Source of the DNA: Bradyrhizobium sp. CB82
GTDB lineage: Bacteria; Pseudomonadota; Alphaproteobacteria; Rhizobiales; Xanthobacteraceae
DNA length: 64,000 bases
NCBI RefSeq assembly: GCF_029714405.1
Contig: NZ_CP121650.1
Span: 5,585,001-5,649,000 of the forward strand
Direction of reading: 5' to 3'
The translations under genes were made by a program, and so were the position numbers. Numbering within the stretch: the stretch's first letter is position 1; every line of letters starts with the position of its first letter. The notes below the pieces were generated by a model. That model did no database searches. It was not told the DNA's origin and saw nothing but the letters and a program-made list of their open reading frames with translations. Shown here piece after piece: positions 43,104-52,717 of the stretch.

Positions 43104-43164
43104 ACGGCTGGCTTCGGCCGCGCGTTTCCGGGCGTTTGACCCTCCCGCCCACGCATGTCCTTGC

Positions 43165-43640
43165 CGTTCTGGTGCAGCGTCAGCAAGCTCAGCACGTGCC
43201 CGAGCAGGCCGAAGCCGAGATTGGCGTATTCGTAGTGTTTGCCCGGCGTAAAGCCAAGCTTGTGGTTCGACAGGAAATCGTAGAGCCGATCGGCGGTGTA
43301 GTCGGCATACGGATTGGTGGGATCCTTCGGCGCAAAATTGTCGGGCACGCGCGGCAAGCCGGAGGTGTAGGTCGCAAGATCCAGCAACGTGATCGGCACG
43401 CCCTGATACTCCGACATCCTCACCCGCTCAGGCAGAATTTGGCCGCGGGATCATCCAGCGCTACCTCGCCCCGCCCGACCATCTCGGCCAGCAGCAGGGC
43501 GATGAAGACTTTTGTGATCGAGCCGATCTCGAAGACAGTGTCGGCATCCAGCGCGCGATCGTTGGCCGCCCCCGAACGCCCATAGGTCGCGACGATGCGG
43601 CGGCCGCGCCCATTCGCGGGGAGCGATGCTAGTCGAGTGG
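43165..43640 (-). pseudogene. Class C beta-lactamase-like remnant
   Basis: Minus-strand text 'ADTVFEIGSITKVFIALLLA' holds the catalytic S-x-x-K motif, and 'TPGKHYEYANLGFGLLGHVL' the Y-x-N motif. Between them the frame changes near 43435: adding one C restores 'DDPAAKFLPERVRMSEYQGV', the usual family text. The N-terminal signal region is missing, with the class D gene's end lying just upstream, and homology stops after 'LGHVLSLL', losing the C-terminal half with the K-T/S-G motif. The gene is dead. Confidence 0.85.
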
Positions 43641-43665
43641 CGCGACAGACGCCAGAGTTGCTACG

Positions 43666-44538
43666 TCAAATTGCGCCGATATCGGCAAGACAGGCTTGCG
43701 TCAACGTCATCCGGTCGGCGATATGGCGCGGCTCGCGGCAATCCATGTTGAGCGCGAACACGGTGCGCGCGTCGTCCTTCTCGGCCCAGCCGACCATCCA
43801 ACCGAGCGAGCCCTGCTCTTTCCCGGTCAACCCCGACTTGGCACGGATGATGGAGGTGCCGACTTTCGTTACCGGCAGGATATCGCAGACGAGATCCTGG
43901 CTGCGTTTCGAGATCGGCAGCGCGCGGCGACGCAGCCGGTCGACGAAGTCGATCTGGTCCATCGGATCGATGCGCAGGTTTCCGGTCAGCCAGAACTGGT
44001 CGATACCGCCGCCAATGTCGCGATTGCCGTATTCGAAGAGGTCGACATACTTTTGCATCTGCTCCTGGCCGATGCGGCGCGCGATCTCCTGATAAACCGG
44101 TACCGCGCTCACCGCGATGGCGCTGCGCAGCGTGTGATCCCTGTTCCAGGCCTCGATGTCGCGCTTCACGCCGTCCCAGGGGAAGATGTCCTTGTCGGGG
44201 TCCTGCACCACGCCCGTTTCCAGTGCGATCAACGAATTCGGGATCTTGAAGGTCGAGGCCGGCAACCGCGGCTCGGCGGAGCGATCCTTGTCGCTCAGGA
44301 TGATCATGTAGTCGTCCACCTTGTAGCCGACGAAGGTCCCGGCCGTGCCGGCATCCGCAAAGCGCCTCGCAAGGCTGTCGCGGACTTCGCTGAGCGGCGG
44401 CGCGATATTGGCGAGCGCACGCGACGGCAGGATGGCGCTAGCCGCGAGAAGGCCGAGAGTGGAGCGACGGTTCAGCAAAGGCGATATCCGTTCGATGATC
44501 TGGAAGCGACAGTGCAGCCGATTTCGTGGTGAAACCAT
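43666..44538 (-). CDS. Class D (OXA-type) beta-lactamase family protein
   Basis: A 290-residue serine beta-lactamase with all class D motifs: S95-T-F-K98 in 'LPASTFKIPNSLIALETG', S-A-V at 144-146, Y-G-N at 170-172, and K-S-G at 234-236, with a Trp at ~183 ('DQFWL'). The N-terminus has a hydrophobic Ala-rich region (~28-43) that fits a signal peptide, so the enzyme is exported. The ATG at 44538 gives a somewhat long signal; a TTG at 44478 directly before 'LNRRSTLG' is an alternative. It hydrolyses beta-lactams; spectrum unknown. Host-chromosomal, with no adjacent mobile element. Confidence 0.92.
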   Translation of the reverse strand: MVSPRNRLHCRFQIIERISPLLNRRSTLGLLAASAILPSRALANIAPPLSEVRDSLARRFADAGTAGTFVGYKVDDYMIILSDKDRSAEPRLPASTFKIPNSLIALETGVVQDPDKDIFPWDGVKRDIEAWNRDHTLRSAIAVSAVPVYQEIARRIGQEQMQKYVDLFEYGNRDIGGGIDQFWLTGNLRIDPMDQIDFVDRLRRRALPISKRSQDLVCDILPVTKVGTSIIRAKSGLTGKEQGSLGWMVGWAEKDDARTVFALNMDCREPRHIADRMTLTQACLADIGAI

Positions 44539-44557
44539 GACAGCATTCACCGCGGTT

Positions 44558-44821
44558 TTAGCGCACCCGGCCCGAGAGCCGCAGCACGAACACCAAGACT
44601 TCGGCGACGGCCTTGTAGAGGTCCGGCGGGATCTCGTCGCCGAGCTCGACTTTGGACAACGCCCCGGCCAGCACCTCGTTCTCCTCGATCGGGATGTCGT
44701 GGGCCTTGGCCAGTTCCACGATCCTGGCGCCGATCGTGCCCTTGCCTTTCGCGACGACCCGCGGCGCACCACTGCCCGTCTCGTAGTGCAGCGCGATGGC
44801 AAGCTTGTTCTCCTCGCTCAT
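44558..44821 (-). CDS. FhlB: FlhB C-terminal-like export switch protein
   Basis: An 87-residue protein matching the cytoplasmic C-terminal domain of FlhB/YscU ('LAIALHYETGSGAPRVVAKG', 'ARIVELAKAHDIPIEENEVL', 'LGDEIPPDLYKAVAEVLVFV'). The autocleavage NPTH motif and all membrane helices are missing, so it is the small FhlB paralogue. FhlB can partly substitute for the FlhB C-terminal domain in flagellar export switching. It follows fliK with an ATGA overlap, so the two are translationally coupled. Confidence 0.92.
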   Translation of the reverse strand: MSEENKLAIALHYETGSGAPRVVAKGKGTIGARIVELAKAHDIPIEENEVLAGALSKVELGDEIPPDLYKAVAEVLVFVLRLSGRVR

Positions 44822-46452
44822 GTCGCACGATCCAGAAAGTGTCCGGCGCGGGCCGGTTGAGGCTGCGGCGGCGTGCCATCGCGGATCACAATGTCGCCGG
44901 GCTTGAGATCGGCCTTGGCCAGCGCCTGGCTGAGCTCGCCGGCACCCTCGCGCAATTGCTGCGCGGTGATGGGGCGTTCCGCCCACATCCGCACAAAGGT
45001 CTTGTCGCCATTGAGCGTGATCAGCGCGTGCACGGGGCCGGCCGGCTCGACGTTGAGCGAGAAGCGCGCGCGCCAGGCCTTCTTCGCTGGATCGGCCCCG
45101 CTGCCGCCGCTGTCGCGCGAAATCTCGAACTGCGCCATCGCAGTGCCTTGCGGCGTCGCGAAGGGAATTTCGAAACTCCACTGCGGCACCGAGGGATCAA
45201 CAGGATGGCCGCTGGCATCGACACGGTCCGGAAGCGATGCGACCTGCAACAGGGTCTGCCGCGCGATCGCGGCGTCGGTGTCGTCGAGCAGGCGGTGCAC
45301 GGTCTGACTCAGCGGCGCATCCGATGCGAGCGAGGTCGTTGCGATGGCCTGCGGCGATGGCAGCGCGCCGCGGAATGGCGGCGGCGCGGTCGCCGCACGC
45401 GGCATCGTGTCGAGGCTGTGCGCGTCCGGCACCGCGGCTTTGGGCGTGGTGAAGGCGGCGCCCATCGCACGCGGAAGCTCCTGCACGGCTTCCTGGAGCA
45501 GGCTCAGCGCGACGCCGGGCGACATTGTGCGCGGCAGCGGGCCTTCGGTCACGGCTTCGGCGAGCGCGGCAGCCGCGATATTGGCACCATGCGGCACTTG
45601 CAGCGTCTGCCGCGGGCCTGCTTCAGGTGACAGCGGCGGCGCCTGGAGGGCTTCGCCTGCGATCTGCTCGAGCGACGTCACGGCCTGCGCGACGGCCGCA
45701 GGCGCGGCGGGAAGCGCGGTCGCCGGTGCGGCCACTTGCGGCACGGTGGTTTCAAGCGCGCCCGAGCTCGCCGCCAGCGTCTGGCGCAGCACCAGCAGCG
45801 CCGCCTTCAGATCAGGAATGCTGCCGCTTGCAGGCGCCAGCCCCGACGACAGCGAGGCCTCCAGGAAGAGCCCCGATTTCTGGAACGCGGACTCGATATC
45901 GCCACCGTCGAGCTGCGGACTGAGCGGCGTCTGCTGCGCCAGCACGTCCAGCACGGCCTGCTTCAGCCCGGCCGGCAGGTCACTGGCGACGACCGAGGCA
46001 AGATTGGCAAACAGCGGCGCCTGGCTGCCCTGCTTGGTCACGGCCTCAGTCGAGGCCACCGAAACGGCGATCTGCTCGAGCGGCGTCAGGAGATTGCGCC
46101 CAGCGGTCGCGGACGGGGCGAGCGTGGGCGCATCGGTGAGCGCGAGCGCACCTGGCGTCAGCGTGACCTGATCGGTCGCCGCCCCGCTTGCCCCGTTGAC
46201 GATCGCAAGCCGCACCGTGCCATCGTTCTGTGACACCGCGAGCTGGAGGTTTTGGCCCGGCGACAGCGCCACCTCCGACATCACGTCGATCGAGAGGTTG
46301 GCGATCGCGATGCGCACGAGATTGTCGGCTATCACGCTGATGACCTTGGCGTCGACGACGGAGCCTGCCTGGAGCACGAGCTCGGGCGTCGCCGCGTCAG
46401 TCACGGAGGTGGCGGCACTGACGGAAACGATCGAGCTTATCGGCGTCGGCAT
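44818..46452 (-). CDS. fliK: Flagellar hook-length control protein FliK
   Basis: A 544-residue protein with an Ala/Pro/Leu-rich N-terminal two thirds, low-complexity as expected for a secreted ruler, and a C-terminal FliK hook domain (~410-510, 'WSFEIPFATPQGTAMAQFEI', 'SLNVEPAGPVHALITLNGDK', 'VRMWAERPITAQQLREGAGE'). FliK is secreted during hook assembly and signals FlhB to switch substrates. The pair FliK-FhlB here is away from other flagellar genes in this window. Start at 46452 with AGGG-type bases upstream; family length is variable. Confidence 0.9.
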   Translation of the reverse strand: MPTPISSIVSVSAATSVTDAATPELVLQAGSVVDAKVISVIADNLVRIAIANLSIDVMSEVALSPGQNLQLAVSQNDGTVRLAIVNGASGAATDQVTLTPGALALTDAPTLAPSATAGRNLLTPLEQIAVSVASTEAVTKQGSQAPLFANLASVVASDLPAGLKQAVLDVLAQQTPLSPQLDGGDIESAFQKSGLFLEASLSSGLAPASGSIPDLKAALLVLRQTLAASSGALETTVPQVAAPATALPAAPAAVAQAVTSLEQIAGEALQAPPLSPEAGPRQTLQVPHGANIAAAALAEAVTEGPLPRTMSPGVALSLLQEAVQELPRAMGAAFTTPKAAVPDAHSLDTMPRAATAPPPFRGALPSPQAIATTSLASDAPLSQTVHRLLDDTDAAIARQTLLQVASLPDRVDASGHPVDPSVPQWSFEIPFATPQGTAMAQFEISRDSGGSGADPAKKAWRARFSLNVEPAGPVHALITLNGDKTFVRMWAERPITAQQLREGAGELSQALAKADLKPGDIVIRDGTPPQPQPARAGHFLDRAT

Positions 46453-46507
46453 GTTTTAAGGGCCCGCGGAACGCGATCGACCCTAGCCATCCGTCGTAAA
46501 CCTCCCG

Positions 46508-47302
46508 TTAAGGACCTTGCGTCGGGTGCTCGTTCACGGCATCAAGGACCGTCACCGCCGCCGCAAAATCCTTCAGCCGGGCGGCGCGGCGGCCGGCCGC
46601 CTCCTCGTCCACCCCCCACTGATCGGCGTTCCAGTCCTCGTCAACATGGGCGGCGGCCCAGACCTGGTCGGCATCACGCACCCGGTGGGCCAGGGCGAGC
46701 GCCAGCAGCGCCGAGCCCGTCAGCGTCGTGATCACATGCAACGCCGCGACCGACCAGGGATCCTTGGGCAGAGCCGCCCGCGCGGCCGCGATCGCCTGCT
46801 CCGGCTGGGTGACATGCATGATGCCCTCGGACAGGATGAAATGCGCGCCAAGCGTCTCGGCCGCCCAGAACAGCACGGGGTCCCAGTGCGCGGCCTCGCG
46901 CGCCACCAGGCCCTCGGGATGGCCGGCGCGATAGAACAACAGGTCGGACTGGAGGTACTTTGCGAGGTCGTCGCTGACGAGATCGACGCGATCGACCACG
47001 CCCTCAATCACACTGTTGGCGAGCCGCGTCAGCGGCATGGTCACGGGATCGATCGTCTCCATCTGACCGGCCCATTCCGCGGCGACCGCGTCGGCGAGCG
47101 GCTGCGCGGGGATGACGATCTGGCGGCCGGAGGGCGTCTTGATCGGCTTGCCGTCGAGCGTGATGGCGAAGCCGCCCTCGGCCTCCGCGACGCCCGCCTC
47201 CGCATAAAAACGCTTGCGCAGGGGCGCACGGGAGCCAGCCCGCGCGGCTTCCCGCGGATCGGGCGGGGACTGCCCCGCAACCTCGTCAAACAATTCGCGC
47301 AT
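46508..47302 (-). CDS. ATP12 family F1-ATPase assembly chaperone
   Basis: A 264-residue ATP12 protein. 'KRFYAEAGVAEAEGGFAITL', 'DGKPIKTPSGRQIVIPAQPL', 'AEWAGQMETIDPVTMPLTRL' and 'WDPVLFWAAETLGAHFILSE' are family blocks. ATP12 binds the alpha subunit of F1 until assembly; it occurs in mitochondria and alphaproteobacteria, a useful lineage marker. The ATG at 47302 is chosen from the family N-terminus; the longer upstream frame has the REP-like element in it. Confidence 0.93.
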   Translation of the reverse strand: MRELFDEVAGQSPPDPREAARAGSRAPLRKRFYAEAGVAEAEGGFAITLDGKPIKTPSGRQIVIPAQPLADAVAAEWAGQMETIDPVTMPLTRLANSVIEGVVDRVDLVSDDLAKYLQSDLLFYRAGHPEGLVAREAAHWDPVLFWAAETLGAHFILSEGIMHVTQPEQAIAAARAALPKDPWSVAALHVITTLTGSALLALALAHRVRDADQVWAAAHVDEDWNADQWGVDEEAAGRRAARLKDFAAAVTVLDAVNEHPTQGP

Positions 47303-47362
47303 TCGGTTTTCGACCCTGATCCCACCAAAGCGCGATACAGCATCCCGCTTTGGGCTATTGTT

Positions 47363-47413
47363 TGGGCATGATCTGGTTCGGAAAACCGCTACACACTTTT
47401 CCGGATCATGCCC
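47363..47413. repeat. REP-like palindrome
   Basis: GGGCATGATCTGGTTCGGAA and TTTTCCGGATCATGCCC pair as inverted ends with a short loop CCGCTACACAC. Same family as 15537 and 63479. It lies in the divergent gap between ATP12 and the next gene. Confidence 0.75.
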
Positions 47414-47459
47414 TAGGCTTCTAAGATAAGTCCGGCAGCCGATAAAGCGAGCGGCAGGC

Positions 47460-47906
47460 ATGAAGGAAGTCACGGGCATTTTGGCCCTGTTCGCCGGGTT
47501 TTGGCTGGCCGCGGCGGAGGCCGGTTTTCGCTCGCCGGAATCGCTGGTGCGCAACGTCTATGCCTATTACGGGCGGGGTGCGCCGGAACTCTCGAAAGGC
47601 CTGCCGCGGGATGCCGCCACCGCGCGCCAGTTTTTCGATCCCAGCCTGCGCAAGGCCTGGAGCAGCCTCCGCAGCGACCCTTACGATTTCCTGGTACAGA
47701 GCCCGACGTGGACGCTCGGCCCGGTCGCGATCTCGGTGCTCCGCAAGCAATATGACAAGACCTATGTCGCCGCGCTGTTCGACAATAACGGCCGCCGGGT
47801 GACGCTGAACTTCATCCTGGTCAACGGGCCGGAAGGCTGGCTGATCACCGACGTCGAGAGCCCACATGACAGCCTGCGGATGTTTCTGGAGCAGTTCAGG
47901 AACTAG
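47460..47906 (+). CDS. Exported DUF3828-like hypothetical protein
   Basis: A 148-residue protein with a hydrophobic N-terminus (~4-20) fitting a signal peptide. The mature part ('SPESLVRNVYAYYGRGAPEL', 'YDFLVQSPTWTLGPVAISVL', 'GRRVTLNFILVNGPEGWLIT') resembles DUF3828-type NTF2-like extracytoplasmic proteins. Family assignment is from appearance, so moderate. It stands alone on the plus strand between minus-strand housekeeping genes. Confidence 0.7.
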   Translation: MKEVTGILALFAGFWLAAAEAGFRSPESLVRNVYAYYGRGAPELSKGLPRDAATARQFFDPSLRKAWSSLRSDPYDFLVQSPTWTLGPVAISVLRKQYDKTYVAALFDNNGRRVTLNFILVNGPEGWLITDVESPHDSLRMFLEQFRN

Positions 47907-47937
47907 TTGAAGCGCGGCGACCCTATCGCACTCGCCG

Positions 47938-48045
47938 CTGTCATGCCCCCGCTCGACCGGGGCATCCAGTCACCGTGGCCTAACGATTCAATCACGACCG
48001 TCTCGGAGTACTGGATCGCCCGGTCAAGCCGGGCGATGACGGCTG
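47938..48045. repeat. Inverted repeat (TGTCATGCCC type)
   Basis: GCTGTCATGCCCCCGCTCGA and CGGGGCATCCAGT on the left are mirrored by ACTGGATCGCCCGG and GCCGGGCGATGACGGC on the right. It sits between convergent genes. Confidence 0.6.
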
Positions 48046-48063
48046 AGAGTGTCGCGAGGCGCC

Positions 48064-48378
48064 CTACTGGTTCGCACACATGCGTGAATACGTGCCACGA
48101 TCGGCGGGGCTCAGGCCTGCCCCAGCGGCGTCCTCGAGGCATCTGCTGACGCGGTCGCCGAACGAGGCCCGTGGCGCCGGCCTGTAATTGTAGCTCGGCC
48201 GTGCATCGAGTTGCGGGACTTTTGGTATCTCGATCTTCGGCGGTGGTGGCGGAGGAGGCGGTGGCGGCAGCAACAGCAGCGAGGTGCCCGGCAACAGCGT
48301 CTGCGCGAAGCTGCCCTGCCCCACCGAGAGCGTGGCGAGAACCACCAGGATGGACAGCGGAGCCTTCATGGAGGACAT
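48064..48378 (-). CDS. Small exported Pro-rich protein
   Basis: A 104-residue protein with a signal peptide (~1-25, ending 'VGQGSFAQ'), then a run of ten prolines after 'SLLLLP', then 'KIEIPKVPQLDARPSYNYRP' and a C-terminal stretch with two Cys ('RVSRCLEDAAGAGLSPADRG', 'YSRMCANQ'). It probably sits in the periplasm or outer envelope; the polyproline run could act as a spacer. Function unknown. Start at 48378 chosen because of upstream GGGGGCG. It lies 31 bp after the RluA gene. Confidence 0.75.
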   Translation of the reverse strand: MSSMKAPLSILVVLATLSVGQGSFAQTLLPGTSLLLLPPPPPPPPPPKIEIPKVPQLDARPSYNYRPAPRASFGDRVSRCLEDAAGAGLSPADRGTYSRMCANQ

Positions 48379-48409
48379 GTCGTTCGCCCCCGATAGTCTC
48401 GCAACCTGA

Positions 48410-49609
48410 CTACTCTTCCGGCGCGTTCTCGATCGGATCAAATCTTGTTGCGTCCAGGCCGAGCAGGTTCCACGACTGCTGCATGTGCGGCGGCAACGGG
48501 GCGCTGGCGTCGATTACCCCGCCGCGCGGGTGCGGGATCACGATGCGGCGCGCGAGCAGATGCAGCCGGTTTTGCAGGCCGCCCGGCAATTCCCAGTTCT
48601 CGATGTTGAAATATTTGGGATCGCCGATGATGGGATGTCCGATATGGGCCATGTGGGCGCGAAGCTGGTGCGTGCGCCCCGTCACCGGCTTCAACGACAC
48701 CCAGGTCAGCTTGTTGCCGGCGGTCTCGACCACCGCATAGTAGGTCACCGCGTGGCTCGCGCCCTCGTCGCCATGTTGGGCGATGCGCATGATGGTATCG
48801 TCCTCGCTCTCCTCTTTCGCGAGGAAGGTCGAGATGCGGCCCTGCTTCGGCTTCGGCAGACCCGGCACCAGTGCCCAATAGATCTTGCGCGCCGAACGTG
48901 AGCGGAAGGCGCCGGTGAGATGGGTCGCCGCAAACCGCGTCTTCGCGATCAACAGGCAGCCCGACGTGTCCTTGTCGATGCGATGCACCAGGCGCGGCTT
49001 CTGCCCCTTGGCGTCGCGCATAACCTCCAGCATCTGGTCGATATGCCGCGTGGTGCCGGAGCCGCCTTGAACGGCAAGGCCGGCCGGCTTGTTGAGGACG
49101 AGGACGTCGTCGTCCTCGTAGAGCGTCATCTCCTTGAGCGCTTGAAGTGTCTTTTGAGCGGCTTCGGAGAGCGCGCCGGGAGCTTTCGGCGCATCCAGCT
49201 TCAACGGCGGAATGCGGACGCTCTGCCCCTCCTCCAGCCGGTCCTTGCTGTCGACGCGCTTGCCGTCGACGCGCAGCTCGCCTTTGCGCACGACGCGCTG
49301 GATGTGAGAGAAAGACAGCCCCGGGAAACGCGCTTCCAGAAACCGGTCGACGCGCATGTTGTTCTCGTCAGCCGTCACTGTGACGGTCTGCACCTTGGTC
49401 GGCAGCAACGCCTCGACGGGCTTGCTGGGCGCGGGAACGGGCTCACGCCGCTCGGCGCGCTCGGACGCAAAGCCCCGCGGCTTCGCACCCGGCTTGCCGC
49501 CGGGCCGCGGTCCCGCTTTATGCGCGCTGCGCGCCTTGAACGGACGCGGCTCCTTGCGCTCGACGCGTAAGCGGGGCTTGGGGTTGGTTCTCTTGATGCG
49601 ACGGCTCAT
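48410..49609 (-). CDS. RluA family 23S rRNA pseudouridine synthase
   Basis: A 399-residue enzyme. A basic N-terminal extension (~1-75) is followed by an S4 RNA-binding domain (~85-140; 'RVDRFLEARFPGLSFSHIQR') and the RluA catalytic domain, with the nucleophile Asp in 'RLVHRIDKDTSGCLLIAKT'. 'HQLRAHMAHIGHPIIGD' is the later conserved block. RluC/RluD-type members modify 23S rRNA; which site cannot be told. The ATG at 49609 starts a conserved family region after non-conserved upstream codons. Same strand as rarA, 53 bp downstream of it. Confidence 0.92.
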   Translation of the reverse strand: MSRRIKRTNPKPRLRVERKEPRPFKARSAHKAGPRPGGKPGAKPRGFASERAERREPVPAPSKPVEALLPTKVQTVTVTADENNMRVDRFLEARFPGLSFSHIQRVVRKGELRVDGKRVDSKDRLEEGQSVRIPPLKLDAPKAPGALSEAAQKTLQALKEMTLYEDDDVLVLNKPAGLAVQGGSGTTRHIDQMLEVMRDAKGQKPRLVHRIDKDTSGCLLIAKTRFAATHLTGAFRSRSARKIYWALVPGLPKPKQGRISTFLAKEESEDDTIMRIAQHGDEGASHAVTYYAVVETAGNKLTWVSLKPVTGRTHQLRAHMAHIGHPIIGDPKYFNIENWELPGGLQNRLHLLARRIVIPHPRGGVIDASAPLPPHMQQSWNLLGLDATRFDPIENAPEE

Positions 49610-49661
49610 GGTTGCCTGCCTAGCCCAAAAGCGGCCTTGCGTCACGACGAAATGGCCGATT

Positions 49662-50995
49662 TTAGCGCGAGCCGCCACGCTCCTTCCGCAGCTTCGCCCA
49701 GTATTCCAGCCGCTTCCTGATCTCCCGCTCGAAGCCGCGCTCGGGCGGGTCGTAGAAGGTCTGGCGCCCCAGGGCTTCCGGAAAGTAGTCCTGGCCGGAG
49801 AAGGCATCGGGTGCGTCGTGGTCGTACTCGTAAGCCGCGCCATAGCCTTCCGACTTCATCAAACCGGTCGGGGCGTTGAGGATGTGCTTCGGCGGCAGCA
49901 GCGAACCGGCCTGTTTTGCGGTCTGCATCGCCGCACCGAAGGCGGTGTAGACCGCGTTCGATTTCGGCGCGGTGGCGAGATAGACGACGGCTTGGGCGAT
50001 TGCGAGCTCGCCTTCGGGATGGCCGAGAAAATCGAAGGCATCCTTCGCCGCGTTTGCGATCACGAGCGCCTGCGGATCGGCAAGACCGATGTCCTCGACC
50101 GCCATGCGCACCACACGCCGCGCCAGGAACAACGGGTCCTCGCCAGCGTCCAGCATGCGCGCGAGATAATAAAGCGCAGCGTCCGGATCGGAGCCGCGCA
50201 CGGATTTATGGAGCGCCGAGATCAAGTTGTAGTGGCCGTCGGCGGACTTGTCGTAGATCGGCGCACGGCGCTGCAAAATGTCCTGCAACTGCGCGGCGTT
50301 GAAGATCTCGCCTGGCCGCGCCGAGCGCCAGACTTCCTCGACCAGCGTCAGCGCGGCGCGGCCATCGCCATCAGCCATGCGTGCGAGCGCGGCACGCGCC
50401 TCCGCGTCCAGCGGCAGCTTCTTGCCTTCGACCGCCTCGGCATGCGCGAACAGCTTTTCGATCGCGGCGGCGTCGAGCGAATGGAACACCAGGACGCGGG
50501 CACGCGACAGCAACGCCGCGTTGAGCTCGAAGGACGGGTTTTCGGTGGTGGCGCCGACCAGCACCACCGTGCCGTCTTCCATCACTGGCAGGAAGGAATC
50601 CTGCTGCGCGCGGTTGAAGCGATGCACCTCGTCCACGAACAGCAGCGTGCCCTTGCCCATTTCGCGGCGGGCGCGCGCAGCGTCGAAGGCCTTTTTCAGG
50701 TCAGCGACGCCGGAAAACACCGCAGAAATCTGCTCGAAATGCAGGTCGGTGGCATCCGCGAGCAGCCGCGCCACGGTGGTCTTGCCGGTGCCTGGCGGGC
50801 CCCAGAACACCAGCGAGCCGAGCGTGCGCGTCTCCAGCATGCGCGTCAGCGCGCCGTCGGGGCCGAGGATGTGATCCTGACCGACGACCTCCGACAGCGC
50901 ACGCGGGCGCAGGCGATCCGGCAGCGGATGCGGGGCATCGTGATCGAGCCCCGCCGCGGCAAAGAGCGTTGGCGTCTCCTGTTGTCGCTTCGCGC

Positions 50996-50999
<4 letters not shown>
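49662..50999 (-). CDS. rarA: Replication-associated recombination protein A
   Basis: A 445-residue AAA+ ATPase. Walker A 'GPPGTGKTTVARLL' at ~67-80, Walker B 'GTLLFVDEVHRFNRAQQDSF', sensor 'ENPSFELNAALLSRARVLVF', and a C-terminal tetramerisation part with 'IYDKSADGHYNLISALHKSV'. RarA (MgsA) acts at stalled replication forks. Start overlaps the degQ stop by 4 nt (ATGA), so they are coupled. Length is normal. Confidence 0.95.
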
Positions 51000-52402
<1,403 letters not shown>

Positions 52403-52717
52403 TCCTACCTCACGGAAAAGACGCCGGAATATAGGCATGTTCGCCCCTCAATAGAAGGGCGGCAGCCGCCATTATTCGCCCCCTTTTTTCCCCGCGCCGG
52501 CATGCAAGTCCTGCGCGAGGAACCGCCATTTTGCGCCGCCGCGGGATTGGCATGACGTCCATCATCCTCCAGAGTGGACGCTTGCACGATTCGGTTGCAG
52601 CGAATTTACATCAGTGGGAACCGGCAACCGTAACGCGTATCGTCGCGGGGCAGTCATCAAGCGCTCTTACGATTCTCCGTGGTGAGTGGGGATGTTGATC
52701 AGCAAGGAGTGGATGAC
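52403..52717. promoter_or_regulatory. Divergent region between degQ and the porin gene
   Basis: This 315-bp gap between divergent genes carries no frame I can support. It must contain both promoters. A dyad GAAACGCCGG is not clear; I cannot define sigma sites with confidence. AAGGAG near 52704-52709 is the ribosome site for the porin GTG. Confidence 0.45.
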
